Below, piece by piece: positions 1-11,338 of a stretch of DNA of 64,000 nucleotides. Below the pieces are notes generated by a model. The model worked only from the letters and a program-made list of their open reading frames with translations. It was not told where the DNA came from and did not search any database. A program made the position numbers and the translations under genes. Source of the DNA: Actinostola sp. cb2023 (lineage: Eukaryota; Cnidaria; Anthozoa; Actiniaria; Actinostolidae). The stretch spans positions 227,312 to 291,311 of the forward strand of contig JAUJYZ010001274.1 in NCBI GenBank assembly GCA_033675265.1. Reading direction: 5' to 3'. The first letter of the stretch is position 1. Each line of letters opens with the position of its first letter.

Positions 1-93
1 TAGGTAATAAGGTTGTTTGATTAATGCGATATTTCAACTAGCCAAACTAGTCTTCATCAGGTACAAATGGATAATTTACATGGTTGCAAAATA

Positions 94-372
94 CAGTCTT
101 TCTCAAAAAGGTTGTCCAGATGAAAAGACTACAATACTACACTAAAGTCACGTGATTCATTATGTTTTCAATTTCTGTGCGCGGAACTGGGAGTTGATAA
201 CAGCGCCATTACATTCAGTTCTCACAATGTTGCATAATTGTGTACTCAGTTTTGCATCTTAAATTGAAATTCCACGCGAGGAAATTGAAAACATTCAAAG
301 ATGTAATGAATCACATGACTTCATTGTAGTATTGTAGTCTTTTCATCTGGACAACCTATTTGAGAATGACTG
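94..372. mobile_element. TA-flanked MITE, about 279 bp
   Basis: The ends are inverted copies: CAGTC then TTCTCAAA and a shared stretch reading AGGTTGTCCAGATGAAAAGAC on the left, mirrored at 320-372. Both sides are bordered by TA. The inside has no coding capacity. A TA duplication with CAGT termini suggests a Tc1/mariner-type non-autonomous element; the superfamily is inferred. Confidence 0.75.
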
Positions 373-834
373 TATATATAAAGCAAAAGCGGAAATGACG
401 AAATAAAAATATATATTAACTTGAAAATATTGTAGTTGCAATCAGGCATATTATAAGGAATGTAAAAACGTTAGGTTAGATATATAGTGTAATGTTACAA
501 GTGGGTGATAAAAGAGGTAAAAATAAAAAATACATATAAAAATAGAAAATTTATGGCTGAAAATATGAAATGAATGGGAGGATTAGTAAGTTTCGTCGCG
601 TTTGTTAAGGCCGTTAGGTTCAAGAGCGTTAGCTTTGGTTATAAGAAAAGTTTATCTGCCCTTGCGAATAGAGTCACGAGAAGAAACTATTTGTTGTAGG
701 AATAAGTAAAATGTCAGAAGCAGAGTGACTATTAGAAAGTAAATGTTCTGAGACGGTAGTAGGTTTAGATCTGGAATAGGGTTTGTCAATGGGTCGTCGA
801 TGTTCATTAAATCGGTCTTTAAGTTTAAAAAAGT
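373..834. other. No gene seen
   Basis: AT-rich sequence with only short shadow ORFs. I see no exon-like frame, repeat or element end here. Confidence 0.5.
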
Positions 835-1078
835 TGTATATCGGATGAAACACTCTTTCTCGTGTTTGATATCTTACATAATTAGACATTCATAATTGAT
901 CATTTCTTTTTACCATTTGTGTTCCAGACTTCCATCGAAATCCCTCCAAAATAAGAAGAACGATTATTGTGTTCATCCTAATACTGGGTGGCCACGAGAG
1001 GACGCATACCTTGTTTATTGGAATTCTTGCAACCAAGGCAGACTGAATTTAGACTTCTTCAAACTTCGTAAGTAAATA

Positions 1079-1269
1079 CAGTGGAAACTCTATATAATGG
1101 CCACCCTCGGGACTTTGCAAAGTGGCCGTTGTATAGAGGTGGCCGCTAATTTTAAAATAGAGGTATGATTTACAGAGCATGACTGACAAAAAAAATCGGT
1201 ACCTTGAAAAGTGGCCGCTGAATAGAGGGTGGCAGCTTAATAAAGGTCCGTCATATAGCAGTTCCACTG
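1079..1269. mobile_element. TA-flanked MITE, CAGTGGAA-type (191 bp)
   Basis: It starts CAGTGGAAACTCTATATAAT and ends with the mirrored GTTCCACTG, with TA on each side. Internal short repeats read GTGGCCGCTTAATAGAGG. A complete relative lies at 31647-31830, a truncated one at 32365-32440, and a longer relative at 5065-5736. The ends resemble those of pogo/Tc1-type elements. Confidence 0.8.
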
Positions 1270-1593
1270 TACTCCAGTTTCGAGTTGTTTAGAGATGACC
1301 GCTGTCCTTGACAAGACGCATTTATAACAGGGTTAGCCTCGAGAACAGTCCGTGCAATACAAAAATGTTTCTATTGTTTTATGTCAACATTTTTTCGTAT
1401 TCTTGTTGATATTTGTGAATAATTTACACTGACTCGAGGCTAACCCTCTACAAATGCGTCTGATGTCAATAAGTACAGCGGTTTTACAGCGGTATCTGTT
1501 AACTCGAAAAGGGACTATTAATCCTACCGATGACTTCTATTGATCCCGAGAACGGCCGACGCCAAAGCTAGTCAGATGTGTTTAGCCTTATAT

Positions 1594-1740
1594 TCGTTTT
1601 CGTATGAGTGGGAAACCTACGACACGGAGTTACGGTACGGTCACGGTACGGAATCGAATACGTCTATTCAACCAATCACAGCACGCAAAATCATCGCTCA
1701 ACCAACCACATGGCACGGCCACCGCACGGCATATCATCTG
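1594..1740. mobile_element. Fragment of a TCGTTTTCGTATGAG MITE
   Basis: It contains the terminal motif TCGTTTTCGTATGAGTGGGA followed by ACGGTACGG repeats and a CCAATCA-type interior, as in the complete copy at 31200-31394. The right terminus is missing. The copy at 32740-32890 has the same shape because it lies in the duplicated block. Confidence 0.6.
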
Positions 1741-1867
1741 ATATCAATGAAAACATCCAGAAGTGTCTTGAAGAATAAAAAGATGGGATACGTACAGCCG
1801 GGTTTTTTAACCAACTTCGTGGTGTTTGGATATCGGATGAACCACTTTTTCATATGTCTGAAATAAT

Positions 1868-2345
1868 CTTCTCAAACTCATTAATTATTCATGAGGTAAC
1901 CAGCCAATCCGGTGCATCAAATGCGGTCACATGATGGACTTGGAAACCCCTGAAAGATTTCAAAGTCCAAGGACTTTGAAATGATGGATTTCAAAGTACT
2001 CTTTCCTGAGTTGTTATCCCTCATATAACAATCATCGGGACCTTAGACATAGTAGAGGCAATACCACTCTGTCCGAATATTAGATTCAATCTGAAAGCAT
2101 GCTCTACTTCATGATACTCAAGAGTCCAACACATGTGGGATACGATGTCCTCGACTCTGCGCATGAGCAGAGAATGTGCAGACTGGAATTCTTGCTTTTC
2201 CGGGCTAAAATCTTGCAACTCTTTATTTATTGCCTTTAGGCCATTGCATGTAATAATTAATGAGTATGAGCAGTCGTTCGGCTTCGCCTCGGACTGGAAA
2301 CCCCGTCTAGTCCTCATTCTCGGCTTTGAAACATTACATCTAGGT
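1868..2345. repeat. Dispersed repeat, copy 1 (partner at 57513-58110)
   Basis: It begins CTCAAACTCATTAATTATTC and ends near TCCTCATTCTCGGCTTTGAA. The same order of sequence recurs at 57513-58110. It interrupts the dispersed block relative to copy B, so it is a later insertion. Small self-complementary runs of AAGTCCAAGGACTTTG occur inside. Open frames on both strands are repeat sequence and not credible genes. Confidence 0.65.
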
Positions 2346-2371
2346 CTTCTTTTGTTTTTCAGCTCCAGCGT

Positions 2372-2935
2372 AAAATAAAGCATGGCATCTGTACATGGGA
2401 CTGATGATTACTAGAGTATAAGGGGTTAAGAGGAGATTTTTTACGAACGCGCGTATTGAGCGCCAAAAACGAATAGCATGGAGAATACGTTTTGTACAAG
2501 GCTAAAACTGCTTTAGCAAAGAGTTCAAGTTATTTGTGATGGTTTTTGACCGGTAAAAGTGAAATTAGAGTGTTAATCCAAAGTGAAAATTTGATTTGAA
2601 AACTGTCCACATGGGCTAGATCTGTATATTTACTATTGTTGCTGATGTTTTCCCCTGAATTAGCTCAAATTTCAATCAAAAAGCAGGAAAATGGCTTTGT
2701 ACAACGCTAAAACAGCTTTAAACAGCCAATTTTTTTCTTTTTTTAATAGTTTGTGCTTAGTTAAAATAAAATTAGAGTGTTAATCCAAAGCGAAAATCGA
2801 AAGTCAAACTGTTCAAAAGCGCTCGTTTTTGGCGCTTTTCGCGGATATTACGCGATGTTCAAATAAATATCCTCTTAATATGTATTAGTTTATTAAGGGA
2901 TAGCCATGTCAACTAATACAGTTGTATTAAAACAA
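2372..2935. repeat. Single 88-bp satellite monomer, split by a TTAA MITE
   Basis: The parts 2388-2425 and 2879-2925 together make one unit of the 33.1-45.8 kb satellite. They are flanked by the same unique sequence that borders the large array: AGCTCCAGCGTAAAATA on the left and TGTATTAAAACAAATGTTT on the right. Confidence 0.85.
2430..2874. mobile_element. TTAA-flanked MITE, GAGGA family, copy 1 (445 bp)
   Basis: TTAA at 2426-2429 and 2875-2878 brackets an element with termini GAGGAGATTTTTTACG and, mirrored, GAGGATATTTATTTG. It is in the opposite orientation to the copies at 39031-39477 and 43235-43679 and sits in a different TTAA of the satellite unit, so it is an independent insertion. A TTAA duplication fits a piggyBac-type transposase acting in trans. 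Confidence 0.85.
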
Positions 2936-3250
2936 ATGTTTGGGTGTCCAGAGTGTTTGTTATTATTATTTGTGTTTTCATGTTGTATATAATTTATAGT
3001 TTTAATGGTTTGCTCACTACGTTATTCCAAACTCGAACATTGTCGTGTCCATAGGACTGACTTAGTCACGTACGGGGAGCATGAACGAGAACAATATTTA
3101 TCGAAGTTAGTGAAACATGGCGACATATCAACCAATCGACATAATGGTGACATAAGCACACGCATAAAGCTGTAAGCAAGCGCAACGTAAGTTTTCGTTA
3201 TCATTCCAGGCCTCTCGGCTTTTAACAACCAATTAATAATTTAATAAATT

Positions 3251-4274
3251 AACTCGATTTGTGGAAAATCGAGTGCCGCAAGGACCCAGTTTCCAGTTCT
3301 CCTCTCCCCGTCTGACCACAGGATGACCACTCCTGCAAAATATGATGGTATGACGGCGCACGTTTCATTACATATATATTACCTAATTTGGTTTATTAAT
3401 TTATTTATAAAAATCGACAGATGTACTATTTACAAGTGATTGGAATGTATTATTTTGACAACACTTCTGAATTTGGTCCTGTGTATCAAATTATGGACAA
3501 TAAATATGGCTTTTCTATATACTGTACATTTGTGTGAAAGCAATTGCCCACAAAACAGCGGCTTCGTTTCCAGGCCCTCCTATTTAAGAAAAGAGGATGC
3601 GAACAGGATGTCCCTGATTAAGGGATATTACAACTGGACATCTCCATTATGCAGTCTATCTTTAAGCCAATCAGCTGCGTGTTCGATATGTGGCTGTGCT
3701 TGTTGCCTGTAACAGGAGGGACATTTGCACGAGCATGCGTTCGGCCGCTGAACCGTAATGTCTTGATCGCAGTAATCAATAACAGGAAAGTCCTTTTCAA
3801 GACCACGAATTGCCCCAAAATTACTCAAAAAGCTTCATAAAGTATCCAACTTTATTTCTGAGCATTTATTTGTAAGGTTTTAGGTTTCCAAACTCTCCTA
3901 TAATTTCTTTTGAAGCGAAGCGATAAATTACACAGGCACCCCAATTAGGTAAATACAGTCCCCATTGTATAGATGAAAAGCAAGTGCACACATTTAAAAT
4001 ATGTCTGATAAACTTGCAATAGTTATAGTAATTTCTTGGGAGATCGTTGATAGATTTCAAACAGTAAAGCAAAACATGTTCAAAAATCGAGTAAAACATA
4101 TGTCATATTCCATACACATAGTTCACTTCATAAACCTCAGCCGATCTCAGTGATATGCTATGTTCTGCAACTAGTAACTGTGGAGTTATAAATCATAGAA
4201 AGACATTGTGAGAAATGCAATTCCAAACAGTTTTTGTAGCGGGAAGTTTTTCTTCGTATAGCCTCTGGTGGCAG
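3251..4274. other. Mostly no gene seen
   Basis: AT-rich. The only stretch of note is the minus-strand frame at 3628-3828, listed separately. Confidence 0.4.
3628..3828 (-). CDS. Possible minus-strand exon, unrecognised
   Basis: An open frame of 66 codons contains a short Cys cluster (NACSCKCPSC) followed by an amphipathic stretch (HIEHAADWLKDRL), then a stop. The composition is more protein-like than neighbouring shadow frames. No splice partner or family was recognised. It may equally be a relic of a mobile element or chance. Confidence 0.2.
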   Translation of the reverse strand: MSNFGAIRGLEKDFPVIDYCDQDITVQRPNACSCKCPSCYRQQAQPHIEHAADWLKDRLHNGDVQL

Positions 4275-4278
4275 TTAA

Positions 4279-4959
4279 GGTGACTCCGTTATCATTCTCG
4301 GCGCACTCGCCTATGACAAACTTTGGGTCACAACTTCCTCTGCTTTTATGCAATTGCCATAAAACATTGGCAACTATTAGAGCTATCATTCATCTATAAT
4401 ACAATATAATTCGATTGCACTGCAGAACATTTTTTTAAATAATATTAGAACTTGAGTAAAGTCAATGTTTTGGATAAAATTGGATATTGCGAAAAATCTG
4501 TCCGTTTTTTTTGGATGAAAGTTTTGGAATCACTTTAGATTGACATAATTCATAACCTGAGCAAGTTTTATCAAAATCGTTGGAGCTAAAGCACGGCCGC
4601 ATGAAAACAACCAAAATTAAGCACGGAAATTAGCTCCAACGATTGCTTCCGCTCCAACGATTTTGCTAAAACTTGGTCAGGTTATGAATTATGTCAATAT
4701 AAAGTGATTCCAAAACTTTCATCCAAAAAAAAACGGACAGATTTTTCGCAATATCCAATTTTATCCAAAATATTGAGTTTACTTAAGTTCTAATATTATT
4801 TTTTTTAATGTTCTGCAGTGCAATCGAATTATATTGTATTATAGGTGAATGAAAGCTCTAATAGTTGCCAATGTTTTATGGCAATTGCATAAAAGCAGAG
4901 GAAGTTATGACCCAAAGTTTGTCATAGACGAGTGCGCCGAGAATGATAACGGAGTCACC
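4279..4959. mobile_element. TTAA-flanked foldback element (681 bp)
   Basis: Two arms of about 310 bp, nearly identical and inverted, are separated by a spacer of about 65 bp. TTAA lies at 4275-4278 and 4960-4963, and the termini read GGTGACTCCGTTATC. Each arm carries the same outward-facing open frame, starting M-[IK]-ALIVANVLWQLHKS on the minus strand of the left arm and the plus strand of the right arm. Confidence 0.85.
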
Positions 4960-5064
4960 TTAAGTCCAATGTCAGCTTTGGAAGTAGTCGAAGCTTCGCT
5001 TGAACTCACAACTGGTCGCGCATGTGCGCAACAAAATTCCCTCCTGCAGTTGTCTGTGTGTATA

Positions 5065-5736
5065 CAGTAGTCGAACCTCTAAAGCGGCCCTTTGTTAAGC
5101 GGTCACCCTGTCTATTATTTCACTCAAGTTCCCGGAAATCATTCCCAATACTTACTGTATACGCGGTCACTTCTATAAGCCACTTCACGCTGTCGTCCGC
5201 CATTTTGAAATGGAACAAAAAATATTATAGAAATCTGGACTGATCACTTTGACTTGCCGTAACTCCGCTCGATTTTGTTGGAATTTCAAAATGTAATCTT
5301 CGATAATCAGCAGGCATTCATATCAGTTGTTGGACTGGAAATAAGACCAATGTCTGTGATTTAACTACCTTTTACGATTCAATCTTCTTTTCGCGAATGT
5401 ATCTTAAAATGTCGAACTAATTTGCATATTCACGTGCCGAACGTTTTATTTTGAAAACAAAATTATTTTTTCTCGATTTGTAGCCTTCGAATGCCCATCA
5501 TATTATAGGTCATTAATAACAAAGAAAATATATTTTCCAAAATGGCAATATTTTAAAAATCCAACGGGCGAAATCTAGCGGAGGTATGGCAAATGAAAGT
5601 GATCCAGATTAATCTGTATCAATTTTGCCGCGTTTGTCCAAAATTAAAAAATAGTCGACGACAGCGTGAACTGGTTTATGAAGCCATCAGTTGGCTATTT
5701 TCCGAGGATGACCGCTTAATAGAGGTTTTTAAACTG
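5065..5736. mobile_element. TA-flanked element related to the CAGTGGAA MITE (672 bp)
   Basis: The left end is CAGTAGTCGAACCTCTAAAG and the right end the mirrored CTATTAAGCGGTCATCC, with TA on both sides. Inverted homology extends inward for about 100-150 bp (CCACTTCACGCTGTCGTC against GACGACAGCGTGAACTGG). The 71-codon frame at 5593-5808 runs out through the right terminus and is not taken as a gene. Confidence 0.65.
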
Positions 5737-5819
5737 TATAAGGAGTATGGCTTCTTAGACTTTTGGTTTTGGATCGTATCGTATGCAGGTTCTTATGCAT
5801 GGGTATGATCTTGATCGTG

Positions 5820-6020
5820 AAGAATCAGTGCTCTGGTACGACGGGAATATTCGCTGCGCAATGAGTGTGATCGTGAGGAATTGTCCCTGTAAGATATGGA
5901 TGATCTGGTAGGACGGGAGTATTTGCCGCGCAATGAGTGTGATCGTGAGAAATTGTCGCTGTAAGATATGGATGATCTGGTAGGACGGGAGTATTCGCTG
6001 CGCAATGAGTGTGATCGTGA
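5820..6020. repeat. 72-bp tandem repeat, about 2.8 copies
   Basis: The motif CTGGTA(G/C)GACGGGA recurs at about 5831, 5903 and 5975, exactly 72 bp apart (24 codons), so frames stay open through the array. No start or splice context supports a gene. Confidence 0.85.
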
Positions 6021-6021
6021 G

Positions 6022-6150
6022 GAAAGAAAAACCGTTACAACGCGCTGGATCCGTGCGCGAGCGATTCGTCAGTTCTATGTGTCTGTACTCTTATTGACAA
6101 TGGCTCAGAGCCAATCAGATTGCGAGATTTAGCTCTGTTATTGTAAAATA
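6022..6150. repeat. Dispersed GGATCCGTGCGCGAGCG repeat (also 7905-8035)
   Basis: About 130 bp running from GAAAGAAAAACCGTT to the motif AGAGCCAATCAGATTGCGAG is found again at 7905-8035 with small differences. Confidence 0.7.
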
Positions 6151-6193
6151 GTTATTTTGTTCAATTACCGTATTGATTTTCTTTTAGCTTTAA

Positions 6194-7019
6194 GGTAATT
6201 CCTCAGGATATCTTCCCCAATTGAAAAATCGCTGAAATTTTGCAGGTGAATTATTTTTGAATTTTTATTGTCAGAAAAGTAAAAAAAAATTGGGGTCACC
6301 GCGCTTGTTTCAGTAATATTCGTCAGAATAGACCATGCGGTATAAGCAATATCGACTCAAAACAATCGAATATCGTGTCACGGTGTTAAAATGGCTCAAA
6401 CAAATTGTGGAAGTGCTTTTCTGCAACCGATTTACCATTTTTTCAATCACACCAGTTCAAAAAAGGTGATGTACCAAAAATTGCATAACAATTTTGCCAA
6501 TTGAGTCATTTATAAGCCGGGTTTTGACAAAGGAATGACTGCATTTCCTTCCATTTTCGTATGCAAATCGAGAAAATGACACGGAAAACGCGAAAAAAAA
6601 TTGACTTCCCAAATTGAATTTGTTTAATTTTTTTCACATAAGATGTGCAATAGGTAGTGTAGATAAAATATACAATAAAAATTGATGGTCACCGTGCTTC
6701 GTTCGGAGAAAAATCGGTTTGAAGACTTTCCCTGAATTATCCTTAACAAATTCGTTTAACTAAATCCCAGCGCGCGCTCAATGACGTAAGTTAGCGCGCG
6801 CTCTTCAACTAAAATGTTATTCAAAAACATTGCATAATCCTCCACTTTCTTGCCATTTTTTCACCATTCTTATTTTTTTAAATCCACAATCCATAGTTTC
6901 GGTTGTTATGCAGTGTTTTTCAACACCAAATTATTATTTCACGTAATAGACCATGCAATCCATCACGCTATATAATATATGCGCAGTAGAATTGCGTAGT
7001 GCAAAACTAAGGAATTACC
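6194..7019. mobile_element. TTAA-flanked MITE, GGTAATTCC family (826 bp)
   Basis: TTAA at 6190-6193 and 7020-7023 brackets the ends GGTAATTCC and GGAATTACC. There is no coding capacity. Its last 135 bp occur again at 8218-8355 because a local duplication starts inside the element. Confidence 0.8.
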
Positions 7020-8217
7020 TTAAATGCACAACCCCACAAGCGGCAACGCTTTTAATTACATTATCATGCTAAAAAAAAAAGATAATTTTATTATTGGACT
7101 TTGACTCCCATGCACACGCGAAGATGAAAACCACAAAGCTTTCTTTTATTTTAGCTCGCCGTCATACCAATTCGTATTAGATCTTCTTGAATTTGTTATG
7201 GAAATTGATACTTTGAAACTCATGAATTTTGCATTGGAAGAAAATTACCAGGAGATCTATATTATGTCTAACGATGTGTATACGGCGAATAATTTCAAAA
7301 TACTTCTGTAATTATTAATACTGATCCAGTCGTATTCAGCACTGAACTATCCGTGTAATAACCTCTATGGGATTACTTGAACATCCTAAGAAAATATATG
7401 GAAAAAACAAGCCATATATTGACTTGAATTGCAGTTTGCTTCGATTTAACAAATAAAACAATATTTACAATAGCTGGTCCTGTTTTTTTAAAGAGTGTGG
7501 ATCCAGTCCAACAGCGCTCTCCGTTGGATATATATAATCCTTACCCCAGTGATATAAGTATCGATGAAATATCTATATTTCTCTTCTTCGAAAAATTGAT
7601 ATCTTCACGTGTGAATTTTTACTTTACGAAATGATATCATATCGTAAAGTAAAAATTATTTAAACAAAATGTTTCATCGATAATTATATATTTTAACAGA
7701 ATATTACATGGTCGCTTGGAGATACGAATTTTATCTTCTTGTGTTGAATTTAACAAATCGCAAGCGGTTTTCCATTGTCTCTTCTGTTGTTACAATGGAC
7801 TGATTTGAGGTCACTAAATGTTCAAAACCCAAGTGGAACCACGAGAGTAGCGAGTCAACAAAACAAAGTCAAAAAAACATCCAAAAGCAAGGATAAAGTT
7901 TGAAAGAAAAACCGTTTCAAGCGCGTGCTGGATCCGTGCGCGAGCGATTCGTCATTCTATGTGTCTGTACTCTTATTGACAATGGCTGAGAGCCAATCAG
8001 ATTGCGAGATTACTCTAGGTTATTGTAAAAATACTATTATCTCGTCATCCATGTATCCAATTTACCCAACTAATAGGTAATAACTAATCGGCTAACGCAA
8101 TGTTTACATTCTTTGACCGATTTCAAATCTTTTGGGAATACGGTTCTTTGTCTGTCGATTTCAATAGAGCATTGACTCGGAAATGAAATTGAAATGTTTG
8201 GAACAAAAAGCTCTTAT
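6883..8217. repeat. Local tandem duplication, unit 1 (1335 bp)
   Basis: From TCCACAATCCATAGTTTCGG onward this unit matches 8218-9175 at a constant offset of about 1335 bp with very few differences. It contains about 400 bp (7778-8170) absent from unit 2, including the repeat at 7905-8035. Confidence 0.85.
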
Positions 8218-9175
8218 TCCACAATCCATAGTTTCGGTTGTTATGCAGTGTTTTTCAACACCAAATTATTATTTCACGTAATAGATCATGCAATCCATCA
8301 CGCTATATAATATATGCGCAGTAGAATTGCGTAGTGCAAAACTAAGGAATTACCTTAAATGCACAACCCCACAAGCGGCAACGCTTTTAATTACATTATC
8401 ATGCTAAAAAAAAAGATAATTGTATTATTGGACTTTGACTCCCATGCACACGCGAAGATGAAAACCACAAAGCTTTCTTTTATTTTAGCTCGCCGTCATA
8501 CCAATTCGTATTAGATCTTCTTGAATTTGTTATGGAAATTGATACTTTGAAACTCATGAATTTTGCATTGGAAGAAAATTACCAGGAGATCTATATTATG
8601 TCTAACGATGTGTATACGGCGAATAATTTCAAAATACTTCTGTAATTATTAATACTGATCCAGTCGTATTCAGCACTGAACTATCCGTGTAATAACCTCT
8701 ATGGGATTACTTGAACATCCTAAGAAAATATATGGAAAAAACAAGCCATATATTGACTTGAATTGCAGTTTGCTTCGATTTAACAAATAAAACAATATTT
8801 ACAATAGCTGGTCCTGTTTTTTTTTTAAAGAGTGTGGATCCAGTCCAACAGCGCTCTCCGTTGGATATATATAATCCTTACCCCAGTGATATAAGTATCG
8901 ATGAAATATCTATATTTCTCTTCTTCGAAAAATTGATATCTTCACGTGTGAATTTTTACTTTACGATATCATATCATATCGTAAAGTAAAAATTATTTAA
9001 ACAAAATGTTTCATCGATAATTATATATTTTAACAGAATATTACATGGTCGCTTGGAGATACGAATTTTATCTTCTTGTGTTGAATTTAACAAATCGCAA
9101 GCGGTTTTCCATTGACTCATTGAGCATTGACTCGGAAATGAAATGGAAATGTTTGGAACAAAAAGCTCTTATTCC
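8218..9175. repeat. Local tandem duplication, unit 2 (shorter)
   Basis: It matches 6883-7777 and then 8170-8217. The near-identity suggests a recent event. The open frame at 9045-9245 lies in duplicated non-genic sequence. Confidence 0.85.
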
Positions 9176-9480
9176 AATGATTTTGAATTGGGGCAAAGAA
9201 TGTAAACATTGCGTTAGCCCATTTTGTCTATTCATCCGGCTTTGAACAACCGGATCCTGACTGATTGCTGGAGTGTGCTAAGGAACGGTTTTACATTGAA
9301 TTGATGACTTATTAGTAATTATAAATTGAAGTAACTAATGATTTAACGCGAAAAGAATCTACGAACGAAAACTAAAAGGAAATAAATAAATAAATATTAA
9401 AAGAAATTGACCGGAGCATAACTGTTTAATAATGCATTGCCGATATCATTAGTTGTTATTGTTTTCTGCTTTCAATATAG

Positions 9481-9911
9481 GACAAATTCATTTTAAATTG
9501 CTCATTAACTACCAGAGCTGCTTGAGGATGGATATCTTCCCAGCCTTGGCTTCTTTGGTTTGGATACTTTCATGTTATTCCATTCAAACCAAATGTGATA
9601 ATCTTGATGTCATCAAATTCAGTGCAGCCAACACTTCACTCGTGCGCGATACAAAAACGGGACTTAATTTGGCCGATTTTGTCAAACTTCAGAATAAGTA
9701 TTTAAGCGTCACACCGTTCAAAGTCCTGCATCTCAAAAAGAAAGAAACTTGCCTGTTACGTTGTATTGCAGATCTCAATTGCCTGTCTTTAAATGTGGCA
9801 AAGTTCCCTGATGCCAATGGACAGTACAGGTGTGAATTGCTTGACAAAGTATTGTTCCACCAGCCCAACGAACTGAAAAACATATCACAGTTCCTCCACT
9901 TTACATTCAAG
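9481..9911 (+). CDS. Secreted PAN/EGF/lectin-like protein, exon 1 (signal peptide and PAN domain)
   Basis: An acceptor (TTTCAATATAG) precedes 9481. The first ATG, at 9528, opens a hydrophobic signal peptide (ALASLVWILSCYSI), then a PAN/Apple-like domain with the spacing TCLLRCIADLNCLSLN and a later YRCELL. PAN/Apple domains bind proteins or sugars outside the cell; the ligand here is unknown. The exon ends in AAG with donor GTGAGG in phase 0 (128 codons). I chose 9528 and not the upstream in-frame ATG at 9453 because only 9528 lies after the acceptor and directly precedes the signal sequence. The exon joins in phase to 10033-10147. Confidence 0.75.
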
Positions 9912-10032
9912 GTGAGGCTAAGTCGCTTGAAAATTGTTTTTCAATGAACTTTGTGACAACGACTAGATAGAGCTACGGCTTTGACCTCAGTTCTAACAAT
10001 TTCGTCTCGTTTGAATTGACATATCCATCCAG

Positions 10033-10147
10033 ACCAATTGTTTGTCCAAACCATGCAAGAACAACGGAGTTTGTATTCCAGTCTACACCAACGACACCTA
10101 CACCTGCAAATGTCCACAGCGCGATATGGGAGTTCATTGTGAGAATG
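10033..10147 (+). CDS. Secreted PAN/EGF/lectin-like protein, exon 2 (EGF-like domain)
   Basis: The 115-bp exon lies between CATCCAG and GTAAGTTT. It is entered in phase 0 and left in phase 1. It encodes one complete EGF-like domain with six cysteines in the usual spacing: C-LSKP-C-KNNGV-C, ten residues, C-K-C, eight residues, C. Domain and exon borders coincide, as is usual for EGF exons. The next exon is 20.1 kb away, beyond a cluster of transposons. The family identity is recognised from the cysteine pattern; partners are unknown. Confidence 0.85.
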
Positions 10148-10401
10148 GTAAGTTTAAATATATTAAAACTCGGGCTGAAACACGAAGTACGACTGAGTTT
10201 TTGAACTGACTTCTACCTCAAAACTCATTTAAAGTCAATTCATTTCATTTCAAGTCTGTATACTATAAACGTTAACGAATTTCAACGACAATTCAAAACA
10301 GCTAAAACAATGTTTCTGTCCACCAGCAATGTTTATCAGTTAGCTCAGTAGTAAACAGTGTAAAGTATGGTGTAGGTAAACCAAAGGTCCGTGATGGTTC
10401 T

Positions 10402-11034
<633 letters not shown>

Positions 11035-11338
11035 GTGAGTTCAAACTATGGCCTGGGATTTAAAAGAATTCCTCTGCGGCTCGCTCTGACATCTACATTA
11101 GTTCAACAATTTCGCCAAGAACTCAACTCAACTCAACTCAAATCAACCTTGCTCTCGAGTCTCATCGAAAAGCAGAATGAACTCATACTCAAGTTCAAGC
11201 GCTCTAAGAAGATCATCTCGCCCAACGATGAAGAGAACTACAGTCGACGAAAGAAGATAAATAATTCGCAGTCTCAGAATCAAGCGATCATACGCTAAAG
11301 GAGCCACTACGAAGAGAATTCACAAACTGGAAAATCTC

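Larger units (their letters stand above)
835..3250. repeat. Dispersed block, copy A (single-monomer version)
   Basis: This stretch is collinear with 32124-46915. Shared segments in the same order are 835-1070 with 32124-32360, 1290-1860 with 32435-33000, 2340-2425 with 33060-33145, and 2878-3250 with 46545-46915. The main difference is that here the satellite unit is present once, whereas copy B carries about 130. Copy A also has its own insertions at 1079-1269 (shared in degraded form), about 1868-2345 and 2430-2874. No transposase is visible, so what dispersed the block is unknown. Confidence 0.8.

Noticed and set aside
2021..2383. 120-codon minus-strand gene
   Set aside because: It lies in the dispersed repeat shared with 57513-58110, where the frame is not kept.
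5593..5808. 71-codon plus-strand gene
   Set aside because: The frame crosses the right terminus of a TA-flanked element and has no splice or family support.
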